This document shows positions 1 through 6,119 of a stretch of DNA of 6,401 nt, in pieces. How positions within the stretch are numbered: the first letter of the stretch is position 1; each line of letters begins with the position of its first letter. Location: positions 1 to 6,401 of the forward strand of contig JAQGKB010000331.1 in NCBI GenBank assembly GCA_028290345.1, written 5' to 3'. A program made the translations under genes and the position numbers. The notes under the pieces were generated by a model that was not told the DNA's origin, searched no databases, and saw only the letters and a program-made list of their open reading frames with translations. Origin of the DNA: Hyphomicrobiales bacterium (GTDB taxonomy: Bacteria > Pseudomonadota > Alphaproteobacteria > Rhizobiales > Devosiaceae).

Positions 1-459
1 GCTGGCATTGGGTTCTTCTACGCCGTCGCTTTGGTCCCGCCACTTGGCTGGCTTCGGAATACGACCATCATCATCATGGTCGCCTACACAATGCGGTACA
101 TTCCGACCGCCTTCGGCGCGTTGGCGCCTTCCCTGATGCAGATCGCACCGGACCTCAACAGCAGCGCGCGCGTGATGGGAGCGGATTGGTGGAGGGCGAC
201 CCGCGCGGTTACGCTGCCGCTGCTCAAGCCTGCCATGGTCTCCTGCTTTGCCCTGCTCTTCATTCAGTTCCTGAAAGAGTATTCCACGGCGATCTTCCTA
301 TTCGCGCCCGGCAGCGAAGTGATCGGGCCCACGCTATTGCAGTACTGGGAGAATGGTGAAAGCGGAGCGCTGGCTGCCCTCGCTGTCATTCAAGTTGCCA
401 TCACCATCATCTTCATTGTTGCGCTGCGCAGAATCTTGAAAGTCAGAATTTATGACTGA
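1..459 (+). CDS. ABC transporter permease, ferric-iron/polyamine type (5' truncated)
   Basis: This is the C-terminal 152 residues of an inner-membrane permease of a binding-protein-dependent importer; the reading frame is open from base 1, so the start lies outside the window. Hydrophobic stretches at about visible residues 1-14, 22-45, 78-101 and 123-143 look like membrane segments. Between the second and third is the cytoplasmic EAA loop that docks on the ATPase, seen as SSARVMGADWW...TLPLLKP (residues 54-77) with the family's Gly60 and Leu-Pro 72-73. The pattern EYSTAIFLFAPG followed by a short loop and a last helix is typical of FbpB/PotB-like permeases. Its last 8 bases overlap the ATPase gene, so the two are almost surely co-transcribed and translationally coupled. 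The family carries iron, polyamines, thiamine, aminoethylphosphonate and other small solutes. The neighbouring catabolic-type gene argues for an organic substrate, which is inference. Confidence 0.9.
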   Translation, partial: AGIGFFYAVALVPPLGWLRNTTIIIMVAYTMRYIPTAFGALAPSLMQIAPDLNSSARVMGADWWRATRAVTLPLLKPAMVSCFALLFIQFLKEYSTAIFLFAPGSEVIGPTLLQYWENGESGALAALAVIQVAITIIFIVALRRILKVRIYD

Positions 460-1561
460 GTTGATCGTTGAGAAACTCGTTAAGCGCTACGGTGCTGTTG
501 CGGCCGTTAACGACGTAAGCTTCACCGTCGGCGACGGCGAGTTGGTTACGCTTTTGGGGCCAAGTGGCTGCGGCAAGTCAACTACGCTGGCGGCCATCGC
601 TGGGCTTGATGTTCCTACCAGTGGCAGCATACGGGTCGATAAGAGCGTATTTTTTGACTCGACTAGCGGTATTTCACTTCCCGCCGAATCGCGCAATTGC
701 GGCCTGGTTTTTCAGTCCTATGCGCTTTGGCCCCACCTTTCGGTGGAACAAAACGTTGCCTTCCCGCTAAAACTCCGGCGGGTTCCCAAGGCCGAGCAGA
801 GGCGTCGTGTCGGGGAAGTGCTGGAACTCGTGGAGATGAATGCGCTCGCTGGACGCTTCCCGCACGAACTTTCCGGGGGTCAACAGCAGCGAGTCGCACT
901 GGCGCGGGCTATCGTGTACCGGCCGGCTGTCCTGCTGCTCGACGAGCCGTTGTCAAACCTCGATGCCAAGCTACGGGAGCGGGCACGCGTCTGGTTGGGC
1001 GAGATTCACCATCAGATCCGCCAGACGACCCTTTATGTCACGCACGACCAGCTTGAAGCCCTCGCATTAAGTGACCGCATTGCGGTGATGAACGGCGGCA
1101 AGATTGCCCAGTTGGCGACTCCGCGCGAAATCTATGAGGCTCCAGCTGATCTGTTTGTTGCCGACTTCATCGGCACCAGCAGCTTCTTCAAGGGCGTCCT
1201 CACGAAAGCGACGCAACTCGGTGAAGTTGCCGAGGTGAGGCTTTCGGGTGGCGAGCTTCTACGGGTCCTAACGCATAAATCGATTGCTGCGGACCAGAAC
1301 GTCGTGATCGCGGTGCGCCCCGAAAACATTCAGATCCTCACCTCGCCGGCCCACAGACCAGATCAGGACGGCACGGTTCTGGCAGCCCGCATCACGGGTC
1401 GCAGTTATCTAGGCGCTCATTACCAATACGAACTGATGGTGGAAGGTGTCGCGGTGAAGGTGGAAGCATCCGACGACTATGCTGGCAATGATCTCAAAGT
1501 GTGGATCCCGGCCTCCGGCTGCGTCGTCTTCCCCGCCCGGGTGGTTCAATCCAGCGCATAA
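452..1561 (+). CDS. ABC transporter ATP-binding protein, FbpC/PotA type
   Basis: This is the ATPase subunit that powers import through the permease just upstream, at the cytoplasmic face of the membrane. All nucleotide-binding motifs are intact in its 369 residues: Walker A GPSGCGKST (36-44), Q-loop Gln88, signature LSGGQ (140-144), Walker B LLLDEP (161-166), D-loop SNLD (168-171) and H-loop His198. The C-terminal part from about residue 240 carries a TOBE-type domain, with the usual AVRPENI segment at 287-293, as in PotA, FbpC and UgpC relatives. Length is normal for the family. The ATG at 452 overlaps the permease stop region, and no strong Shine-Dalgarno sequence precedes it, which fits translational coupling. 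Family and role are secure; the transported substrate is not, because this subclass of ATPases does not reveal it. Confidence 0.96.
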   Translation: MTELIVEKLVKRYGAVAAVNDVSFTVGDGELVTLLGPSGCGKSTTLAAIAGLDVPTSGSIRVDKSVFFDSTSGISLPAESRNCGLVFQSYALWPHLSVEQNVAFPLKLRRVPKAEQRRRVGEVLELVEMNALAGRFPHELSGGQQQRVALARAIVYRPAVLLLDEPLSNLDAKLRERARVWLGEIHHQIRQTTLYVTHDQLEALALSDRIAVMNGGKIAQLATPREIYEAPADLFVADFIGTSSFFKGVLTKATQLGEVAEVRLSGGELLRVLTHKSIAADQNVVIAVRPENIQILTSPAHRPDQDGTVLAARITGRSYLGAHYQYELMVEGVAVKVEASDDYAGNDLKVWIPASGCVVFPARVVQSSA

Positions 1562-1607
1562 CCGGCAAGCCGGCCTCAGTAACCAAAAGTCCAAACGCTA
1601 TCCAGAC

Positions 1608-1613
1608 AAGGAA
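1608..1613 (+). promoter_or_regulatory. Ribosome binding site of the first DHDPS-like gene
   Basis: AAGGAA lies 7 nt before the ATG at 1621. It decides the start: the frame is open back to a GTG at 1501, but that would overlap the ATPase gene by about 60 bp and add 40 residues unlike anything in the family. Confidence 0.75.
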
Positions 1614-1620
1614 TCTAAAC

Positions 1621-2550
1621 ATGCGTGAGATCGCTTTGCAATGCCGTGCCGCAACCGTTTTCAAGAAGAATGGCGGTATCGATGAGGAGGGGTTCCGCCA
1701 ATCGCTGCAGCGCTTTATCGACAATGGGATCGATGTGTACCTTGCGAGCGCCGGTTCTGGCGAAGGCTTTGCACTGACGCACGACGAGTTGCGGCAGGTC
1801 TACGAGATCGGTGTTGCCACCTGCAAGGGCAAGGTAGAGGTGAATGCCAATCCGCCGGAGCAGAACACGGCCCGGATGACGATAGAGCACGCCAAGATCG
1901 CGATCAGTGCTGGCATCGAGGTCGTCAACATCTACCAACCGGCGTCCTGGCACGGTTATCAGCCCAAGGGCGACGAACTGCTCAGTTATTATGAGACCGT
2001 GCTGAAGGAACTAAAACATCCATTGGCGCTCGCGCCAAATCCTGTCATCGGTCGCGTGCCTACGCCGCAGATGGTAGCCGATCTCTGCCACCGTTTTCCC
2101 CAAGTTGTATCGATCAACTTGGTAGGGCAGGACGAAATGTATTTCCTGGAGCTTAAGGCTCTCCTCAAGCGTGAGGTGAGGCTTTTTGTCGATACCCGCG
2201 GCATTCCCAACACGCTGGCGCTGGGTGCGGCCGGGTTGGTCGGCGGCAACCTCAACATATTGCCGAAGACCTATCGGAAGTATGCCGATGCCTATGCGAA
2301 GGATGACCTGGCGGCTACGGCAGAGCTATTTTCACAAATGATCCGCACGAACGAGTACACGAAGGCTTGGGCGAATCCAGGATCGCGCGCGATCAAGATG
2401 TTCATGAGCGTCTTCAAGCTCCCAGGCTGGGAGGGTGGGTTGCGCGAGCCGTGCCGCATGCCGCCGGCCAATGAACTCGAAAGCTTTGCGAAAGGGCTCC
2501 TGAACCTTGGTGTGCCAGAATTCGACGAGCTTGCGGCGCATATTGGCTAG
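1621..2550 (+). CDS. Dihydrodipicolinate synthase-family protein lacking the catalytic Lys and Tyr
   Basis: This 309-residue protein has the length and layout of the DHDPS/N-acetylneuraminate lyase (DapA) TIM-barrel family. Seen: IDEEGFRQSLQRFIDNGIDVY near the N-terminus, the glycine-rich AGSGEGFALTHDE (44-56) replacing the family GTTGE, AGIE (97-100), and APNPVIGR (138-145) in place of the YNxPxRTG strand. Aligned to E. coli DapA by eye, catalytic Tyr133 falls on Ala138 and Schiff-base Lys161 falls on Asn166 (VVSINLVGQD). Known chemistry of the family needs that lysine, so it is unlikely to be a normal lyase or dehydratase; a changed reaction or a non-catalytic role is inferred. It sits 59 bp after the transporter ATPase on the same strand, so it is probably the last gene of that operon. 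It is a paralogue of the protein at 3670-4611, sharing a C-terminal PGWEGG-R-P--MP block. The start is supported by AAGGAA 7 nt upstream. It should not be called dapA. Confidence 0.9.
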   Translation: MREIALQCRAATVFKKNGGIDEEGFRQSLQRFIDNGIDVYLASAGSGEGFALTHDELRQVYEIGVATCKGKVEVNANPPEQNTARMTIEHAKIAISAGIEVVNIYQPASWHGYQPKGDELLSYYETVLKELKHPLALAPNPVIGRVPTPQMVADLCHRFPQVVSINLVGQDEMYFLELKALLKREVRLFVDTRGIPNTLALGAAGLVGGNLNILPKTYRKYADAYAKDDLAATAELFSQMIRTNEYTKAWANPGSRAIKMFMSVFKLPGWEGGLREPCRMPPANELESFAKGLLNLGVPEFDELAAHIG

Positions 2551-2600
2551 CGCCCGCGTTTTCTGCTGGTGGAGCATTTTGCTTCAACCGGAGCATTTGC

Positions 2601-2623
2601 GGCGGCGAGACTGTCTCGCCGCC
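2601..2623 (+). terminator. Hairpin after the first DHDPS-like gene, likely terminator
   Basis: Perfect GC-rich inverted repeat: GGCGGCGAGA (2601-2610) pairs with TCTCGCCGCC (2614-2623), 10 bp around a CTG loop, beginning 50 bp after the stop codon. The DNA palindrome is 11 bp per arm around a central T. No T-run follows on either strand, so it is not a canonical intrinsic terminator; it may act as a U-tract-less terminator or 3'-end stabiliser. A protein-binding palindrome is the alternative. Confidence 0.5.
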
Positions 2624-2645
2624 TAAGCTACGCAACAAAGGGCAA

Positions 2646-2685
2646 GGCATGATCCAGCGGCAGCAATAGCCCCGTTGGATCAGCC
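2646..2685 (-). terminator. Hairpin after the FAH-family gene, likely terminator of the minus operon
   Basis: TGATCCAGCGG (2650-2660) pairs with CCGTTGGATCA (2672-2682) over 11 positions with one G-T mismatch (a wobble in RNA read from the plus strand, an A-C mismatch from the minus strand), around an 11-nt loop. GGC (2646-2648) and GCC (2683-2685) extend the stem past one bulged base. It lies 17 bp beyond the stop of the minus-strand FAH-family gene. On the minus strand the sequence after it is only mildly T-rich (TTGCCCTTTGTTG), so intrinsic termination is plausible but not certain. Confidence 0.45.
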
Positions 2686-2702
2686 CTACGGCGTCGACCT
2701 TG

Positions 2703-3536
2703 TCAGGCGATCTCGTGCTCTTGCACGCCCAGTGTTCCGATCTCGATGCGGATTTTCTGCCCCTTGTGTAGATAGATTGGTGACGGCTTCTGTCCCTTGC
2801 CGACGCCGCCCGGGGTGCCCGTAATGATGACGTCGCCCGTCTGCAGGGTGAAATAGCGAGAGATAAATGAGATTGCCGCTGGCAGTCTGAAGATCAGATC
2901 CCGCGTGTTGCCGTTTTGATAGCGCCGGCCGTCCACGTCACAGGTGACCGAAAGATTATGCGGGTCTGGCACCTCGTCCTTGGTTACCAGCCACGGTCCC
3001 AGCGGGCCAAATGTGTCGAAGCTCTTGCCGTGGCTCGCGCCGCTTTCAGCCTGATACTTGCGGTCGCTGATATCGCCAGCGGTACAATAACCGGCGACAT
3101 GATCGAGCGCGTCCGCTTCGGAGATGTAGTTGCCGGGCTCGCCGATGATGACGCCGAGTTCGGCCTCCCAATCCGTATGTTCCGAGCCTCTGGGAAGCCT
3201 GATCAGGTCCGCCGGCCCTGAAATGGAGCTGGTCGCCTTGAGGAAGAACTCGGGAAAGGCCGGCGCCTGGCGTCCTACCTCGGCGGCGTGATCGGAATAA
3301 TTGAGCCCAATGCCGATCAGTTTTCCAACTTGGCCAATGCAGGCACCGAGCCGTGTTGCGCGACCCGCTTTCGGTAGGGCGTTGATATCGGTCGAGGCGA
3401 GCCTGGCAAGGCCCTTTGGGAGAAGAACCGCGCCGGCGATGTCATCGATGATGCCACTAAGATCGCGGATCGCGCCCTGATCGTCCAAGATACCTGGCCT
3501 GTCGCTGCCGATTTCTCCGAACCGTACCATTTTCAT
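2703..3536 (-). CDS. Fumarylacetoacetate hydrolase-family protein
   Basis: This 277-residue cytoplasmic enzyme belongs to the FAH superfamily, which uses a divalent metal to hydrolyse or cleave C-C bonds in 2,4-diketo acids, or to act as decarboxylase/isomerase. Seen: N-terminal MKMVRFGEIGSDRPGILDD, then the lid motif NYSDHAAE (79-86) with the His83/Glu86 pair, metal ligands Glu124 and Glu126 (DWEAELG) and Asp155 (AGDISDR), Lys171 in GKSFDTFGPLGP, and TGTPGGVG (239-246). All key residues are present. The N-terminal domain and overall pattern resemble 2,4-diketo-3-deoxy-L-fuconate hydrolases and proteins often mislabelled ureidoglycolate lyase, so the sugar-acid reading is the best guess. The frame is open further upstream, but that stretch is unlike the family and would overlap the preceding gene; the ATG at 3536 has AGAAAGG 8 nt before it. 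It is the last gene of the minus operon, 133 bp after the second DHDPS-like gene. Confidence 0.93.
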   Translation of the reverse strand: MKMVRFGEIGSDRPGILDDQGAIRDLSGIIDDIAGAVLLPKGLARLASTDINALPKAGRATRLGACIGQVGKLIGIGLNYSDHAAEVGRQAPAFPEFFLKATSSISGPADLIRLPRGSEHTDWEAELGVIIGEPGNYISEADALDHVAGYCTAGDISDRKYQAESGASHGKSFDTFGPLGPWLVTKDEVPDPHNLSVTCDVDGRRYQNGNTRDLIFRLPAAISFISRYFTLQTGDVIITGTPGGVGKGQKPSPIYLHKGQKIRIEIGTLGVQEHEIA

Positions 3537-3669
3537 AGCTTGTGCCTTTCTTTGTACCGGAAGGACCTGACGCTCTGCACCGATGGCGTGGCCTTCACTC
3601 AGTGGCTTGCCGGGGTTCATGTAGCTGGCGGGCAAGCGCAGCCTTGATCGCCCGCAAGCCTCTCGCACC
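3537..3669 (-). other. Gap inside the minus operon with alternative inverted repeats
   Basis: This is the longest spacer in the minus operon (133 bp). GCTTGCC (3605-3611) can pair with GGCAAGC (3631-3637), 7 bp with a 19-nt loop. The overlapping GGCTTGC (3604-3610) can instead pair with GCAAGCC (3654-3660), so the two folds exclude each other. No gene is supported here. It could be an intercistronic mRNA-processing or attenuation element, or chance in GC-rich DNA. Confidence 0.3.
3545..3551 (-). promoter_or_regulatory. Ribosome binding site of the FAH-family gene
   Basis: Read on the minus strand, AGAAAGG lies 8 nt before the ATG at 3536. This favours that ATG over the second in-frame ATG two codons later (14-nt spacing) and over the much longer open frame reaching back to 3767. 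Confidence 0.6.
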
Positions 3670-4611
3670 CTATTCGGGCAGAGCGAGACCAATTGCGCGC
3701 GCATATTCGTCGATCTCGGGCACGCGCAGCTTGAGCAGGCCGTCCATGAACGCTTTTTGCTCTTCATCAGAGGGCATGAGGTAGGGCCGACGTGGGCCGC
3801 CTTCCCAGCCCGGCCGCTTAAGGCCGCGGATCGCCATCTTCATCCAGCGCGGGTTCGACCCGAAGTTCTTGCAGTAGTCATAGGCACGCCGGATATGCGC
3901 CATGGCCAAGGTGGCCTCGGCCAAATTGCCGAACTCGTACAAATCAAGGAACCGGCTCAAAGTTTTGGGCAGGAGGTTTCCTTCGGCGGAAAACAGCGAG
4001 GCTCCGAGCGCGAGAGGTCCGAGCGCACCGGTGTTGAACTGATAATAGTACTCGATGTCGCGGGTAATCCGGTCGCGCAGTTCGATCAGGTAGGCTTCCG
4101 GTTGGTGGCTGAGCCGGATGGCCTTCACGCTGGGATGACGATGGACGATCTCGGCCACAACAGCCGGCTTCGGGACACGACCGACGGTGGGGTTGATTGC
4201 GATGCACACGCCGGTATCGATTTCCGCGAGCACGTCGTCATAGTAGGTGATCAACTCGCGGTCGGTCGGCTTCATCCCGTGCCGCCCCTCGAGCGTATAC
4301 ATGTGCAGCATCTCGATGCCGGCTTCGGCGGCAATCCTGGCCTGGGCGATTGTCTGTAGAGCCGTATGCTCCTCGGGGAGGTTGGCGTGGAGGGGAACCT
4401 TGCCCTTCAACTCCTCGACGGCGATCTCGTAGACACGCCGGAGTTCATCGGGCAGCAAGGCGTGCCCTTCGCCATTGCCGCCGCTGCCGACATAGACGCC
4501 GAGCCGCAGATCGACGAACTGGCGCAGCCAGAGCCGAAATTGTTCTTCGTCGAGGTCGCCTTGGGGTGAAAAGGTGGTGACCGACATCACGAAATGGGGT
4601 CGCATGGACAT
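3670..4611 (-). CDS. Second dihydrodipicolinate synthase-family protein lacking the catalytic Lys and Tyr
   Basis: This 313-residue protein has the DHDPS/NAL-family TIM-barrel pattern and is a paralogue of the protein at 1621-2550; the two line up residue for residue through most of their length. Seen: GDLDEEQFRLWLRQFVD, GGNGEGHALLPDE (44-56) at the family GTTGE position, LKGKVPLHANLPE, AGIE (97-100), INPTVGRVP (139-147), LLPKT (213-217) and the C-terminal GWEGG (268-272) followed by RRPYLMP. At the position of the DapA Schiff-base lysine there is Arg166 (KAIRLSHQ), and Ala138 stands at the catalytic tyrosine. The nearby Lys163 is not at the canonical position. Normal Schiff-base lyase activity is therefore doubtful; the reaction is unknown. 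The ATG at 4611 is chosen because it starts the conserved region and has a weak purine-rich GAAAGA 9 nt upstream; the open frame back to 4836 would overlap the preceding gene heavily. It follows the alpha/beta hydrolase gene by 40 bp, in the same operon. Confidence 0.9.
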   Translation of the reverse strand: MSMRPHFVMSVTTFSPQGDLDEEQFRLWLRQFVDLRLGVYVGSGGNGEGHALLPDELRRVYEIAVEELKGKVPLHANLPEEHTALQTIAQARIAAEAGIEMLHMYTLEGRHGMKPTDRELITYYDDVLAEIDTGVCIAINPTVGRVPKPAVVAEIVHRHPSVKAIRLSHQPEAYLIELRDRITRDIEYYYQFNTGALGPLALGASLFSAEGNLLPKTLSRFLDLYEFGNLAEATLAMAHIRRAYDYCKNFGSNPRWMKMAIRGLKRPGWEGGPRRPYLMPSDEEQKAFMDGLLKLRVPEIDEYARAIGLALPE

Positions 4612-4651
4612 CGCGTTCAATCTTTCTTCACGTCGTGCCGGAAAGCTCCCG

Positions 4652-5455
4652 TCAGGAAGCGCCAAGATGGTCTCTGAGGAATTTGCGAAGCACGGCGGCG
4701 AATTCTGCCGGGCGCTCCAAAGGCGACAAATGGCCGGCGCCAGCGATCTCGACATAAGACCCGGCCGGGAGGGCCTCGGCGAGGGCGCGCGTCGCCATCG
4801 GCCGCGCAGCCTTGTCGAGCTCTCCGCCGATGGCAAGTGTCGGCATCGTCAGGGCTGGCAGCAACGGCTCGTAGCTGAAGTTGCCGAGAGCAGCCCAACA
4901 CCTGGCGTGGACTACCGGATCGCCGGCAAGCAACCAGCGGGCGACTTCCGCGACCATTTCGGGGCGCGTAGCAAGGACTTCCGCGCTGAACCAGCGATTG
5001 AGAGTCGTCTCCAGTACATTGGGCATGCCCAATTTGGCCGCCTCGGCTCGTTGGATATGCGCGGTGCCCCGTTCGGCCGACGGCTGGTAGCTTGAGTTGG
5101 AAAGCACCAGCGCGGCGATCTTTCCGGAGGGCGACATGGCAGCAGCCAGGGCGGCCGCCATCGAGCTTCCCATGGAACAGCCGATTGGAACGATCCTGTC
5201 TCCGCCGATCGCCTCGAGCAGTTCCTGGACCGAGGCGGCCATGTCGCCGATCGACATGGGACCCGATGGAACGTCGCTTTCCCCGTGACCGGGGGCATCC
5301 GCCGCAAGGACCCGATATTCACTGGCGAGTTCAGCGGCTAATGCCTGCCAGACCTGTGCCCGAACCCCGATCGGATGCAGCATCACCAGCGTGGTCTCTC
5401 CACGCCCAGATGGCAGATAGCCAAGGGCGTGGCCGGATTTCAGGCGAAAGCGCAT
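4652..5455 (-). CDS. Alpha/beta hydrolase, 3-oxoadipate enol-lactonase-like
   Basis: This 267-residue alpha/beta-fold hydrolase probably acts on an ester or lactone in the cytoplasm; no signal peptide is visible. Seen in order: oxyanion-hole motif HPIG (27-30), DAPGHGES (53-60), nucleophile elbow GCSMGS with Ser94, acid Asp214 in IGGELDKAARP, and His242 in GAGHLSPLERP, giving a complete Ser-Asp-His triad. Length and motif spacing match the PcaD/3-oxoadipate enol-lactonase and related carboxylesterase group, but these motifs are shared by many hydrolases, so the substrate is open. The following gene in the PcaC-like CMD family lies 37 bp upstream in the same operon, which makes a lactone or ring-cleavage-type intermediate attractive (inference). 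The start at 5455 is set by GAGGA 7 nt before the ATG; residues encoded further upstream in the open frame do not fit the family. Confidence 0.92.
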   Translation of the reverse strand: MRFRLKSGHALGYLPSGRGETTLVMLHPIGVRAQVWQALAAELASEYRVLAADAPGHGESDVPSGPMSIGDMAASVQELLEAIGGDRIVPIGCSMGSSMAAALAAAMSPSGKIAALVLSNSSYQPSAERGTAHIQRAEAAKLGMPNVLETTLNRWFSAEVLATRPEMVAEVARWLLAGDPVVHARCWAALGNFSYEPLLPALTMPTLAIGGELDKAARPMATRALAEALPAGSYVEIAGAGHLSPLERPAEFAAVLRKFLRDHLGAS

Positions 5456-5462
5456 GGACTGG

Positions 5463-5467
5463 TCCTC
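5463..5467 (-). promoter_or_regulatory. Ribosome binding site of the alpha/beta hydrolase gene
   Basis: Read on the minus strand, GAGGA lies 7 nt before the ATG at 5455. It fixes that start against a frame open to 5692 that would run about 200 bp into the neighbouring gene. Confidence 0.7.
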
Positions 5468-5492
5468 GACGCCAAAACAGATCGCGGGGCGA

Positions 5493-6059
5493 TCATCGGG
5501 CGGTGGCCGGCGTCGCGGGCAGGGGGAATTTCTCCAGGTAGGGGAGATAGCTGTCCTCAACATCGACGCCAAGGCTGGCAAGCAGCCGGACCACCCCGTT
5601 GTAGTGTGAGATCGTGACCACGAGATCGATGAGGAGCGCACTATCGAGGAAGCTGCGCAGTGACTCGAAAGTGGCCGCCGAGATCGCTCCATCGACGGTC
5701 ATTTCATGGGCGGCGGTGAGAACGGCGTGAGTATTTCTGTCGAATTTTGTAGGTTTGCCCTCGTTCATCGCCACCAGATCGCGGATGTCGTCGTCCGAGA
5801 TGTTGAATTCGTGCGCGATCTTGATGTGGTGCGACCACTCGTAAGGCGCGCGCGCCAGATAGCCTACCTGAAGGATCGCGAGCTCCCGCAGGCGTGGATC
5901 GAGCTTGCTGCCAAAACGGATATACTTGCCGGTCCCACTCGTCGCCTGCCTGCATTCTGGCGAATTCGCCAGGATACGGTTGAGGTTGATCGGGCGGTCA
6001 AGAATGCTTTGGTGCTCGGGAGGAAGGTCCTCCTTGTTGAGATAGGGCAGGCGAGCCAT
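5493..6059 (-). CDS. Carboxymuconolactone decarboxylase-family protein
   Basis: This 188-residue all-helical protein belongs to the CMD/AhpD-like superfamily. Seen: RFGSKLDPRLRELAILQVGYLARAPYEW..H (48-78), the hallmark of the family, with Glu74-Trp75 and His77-His78, and a second helical part with SHYNGVVRLL (151-160). The only cysteine is Cys36, outside the motif, so the CxxC redox centre of AhpD peroxidases is absent; this places it nearer PcaC-type decarboxylases and the many uncharacterised EWxxH members. It is longer than classical PcaC (about 130 residues), as is common for this subgroup. AAGGAG lies 8 nt before the ATG. It precedes the alpha/beta hydrolase gene by 37 bp and follows the Opp-type ATPase gene by 60 bp, so all are likely one operon. 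Decarboxylation, or removal of a small organic acid group, is a guess from family and neighbour. Confidence 0.9.
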   Translation of the reverse strand: MARLPYLNKEDLPPEHQSILDRPINLNRILANSPECRQATSGTGKYIRFGSKLDPRLRELAILQVGYLARAPYEWSHHIKIAHEFNISDDDIRDLVAMNEGKPTKFDRNTHAVLTAAHEMTVDGAISAATFESLRSFLDSALLIDLVVTISHYNGVVRLLASLGVDVEDSYLPYLEKFPLPATPATAR

Positions 6060-6067
6060 TGCAAATT

Positions 6068-6073
6068 CTCCTT
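6068..6073 (-). promoter_or_regulatory. Ribosome binding site of the CMD-family gene
   Basis: Read on the minus strand, AAGGAG lies 8 nt before the ATG at 6059: a near-consensus Shine-Dalgarno, the strongest in the window. It suggests independent, efficient initiation after the 60-bp spacer that separates this gene from the ATPase gene. Confidence 0.75.
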
Positions 6074-6119
6074 CAGATGGTCTTGCTAGACGTGTTCATT
6101 GTGGCTGCAGGCCGAATAC

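Larger units (their letters stand above)
2551..2702. other. Convergent intergenic region with two hairpins
   Basis: This 152-bp gap separates the 3' ends of the two operons. It holds no plausible gene. It contains two independent inverted repeats (2601-2623 and 2646-2685), listed separately, and a direct repeat of GGAGCATTT at 2571-2579 and 2590-2598 (19-bp period). The likely role is transcription termination from both sides; the direct repeat has no assigned role and may be chance. Confidence 0.6.

Noticed and set aside
697..1056. A 119-residue open frame in another frame inside the ATPase gene
   Set aside because: The composition is Arg/Ala/Pro/Gly-rich as expected of an off-frame reading, and the overlapping ATPase has every motif intact.
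1562..1573. CCGGC-AA-GCCGG small inverted repeat after the ATPase gene
   Set aside because: The 5-bp arms with a 2-nt loop are too short and tight for a terminator, no T-run follows, and the next gene appears to be in the same operon.
3757..4359. A 200-residue open frame on the plus strand opposite the second DHDPS-like gene
   Set aside because: It is an antisense shadow of a gene with clear family motifs, common in GC-rich DNA, and its product shows no recognisable domain.
1621..4611. Naming either DHDPS-like gene dapA, kdgD or nanA
   Set aside because: The catalytic lysine and tyrosine needed for those activities are absent in both, so the name would mislead.
4574..5541. Plus-strand open frames of 149 and 173 residues across the alpha/beta hydrolase region
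   Set aside because: They are opposite a hydrolase with a full catalytic triad and good ribosome binding site, and show no domain or ribosome binding site of their own.
6073..6099. A minus-strand mini-ORF of 8 codons (MNTSSKTI) ending just before the CMD-family ribosome binding site
   Set aside because: It could be a leader peptide, but there is no ribosome binding site before it, no repeated residue suggesting attenuation, and such short frames are common by chance.
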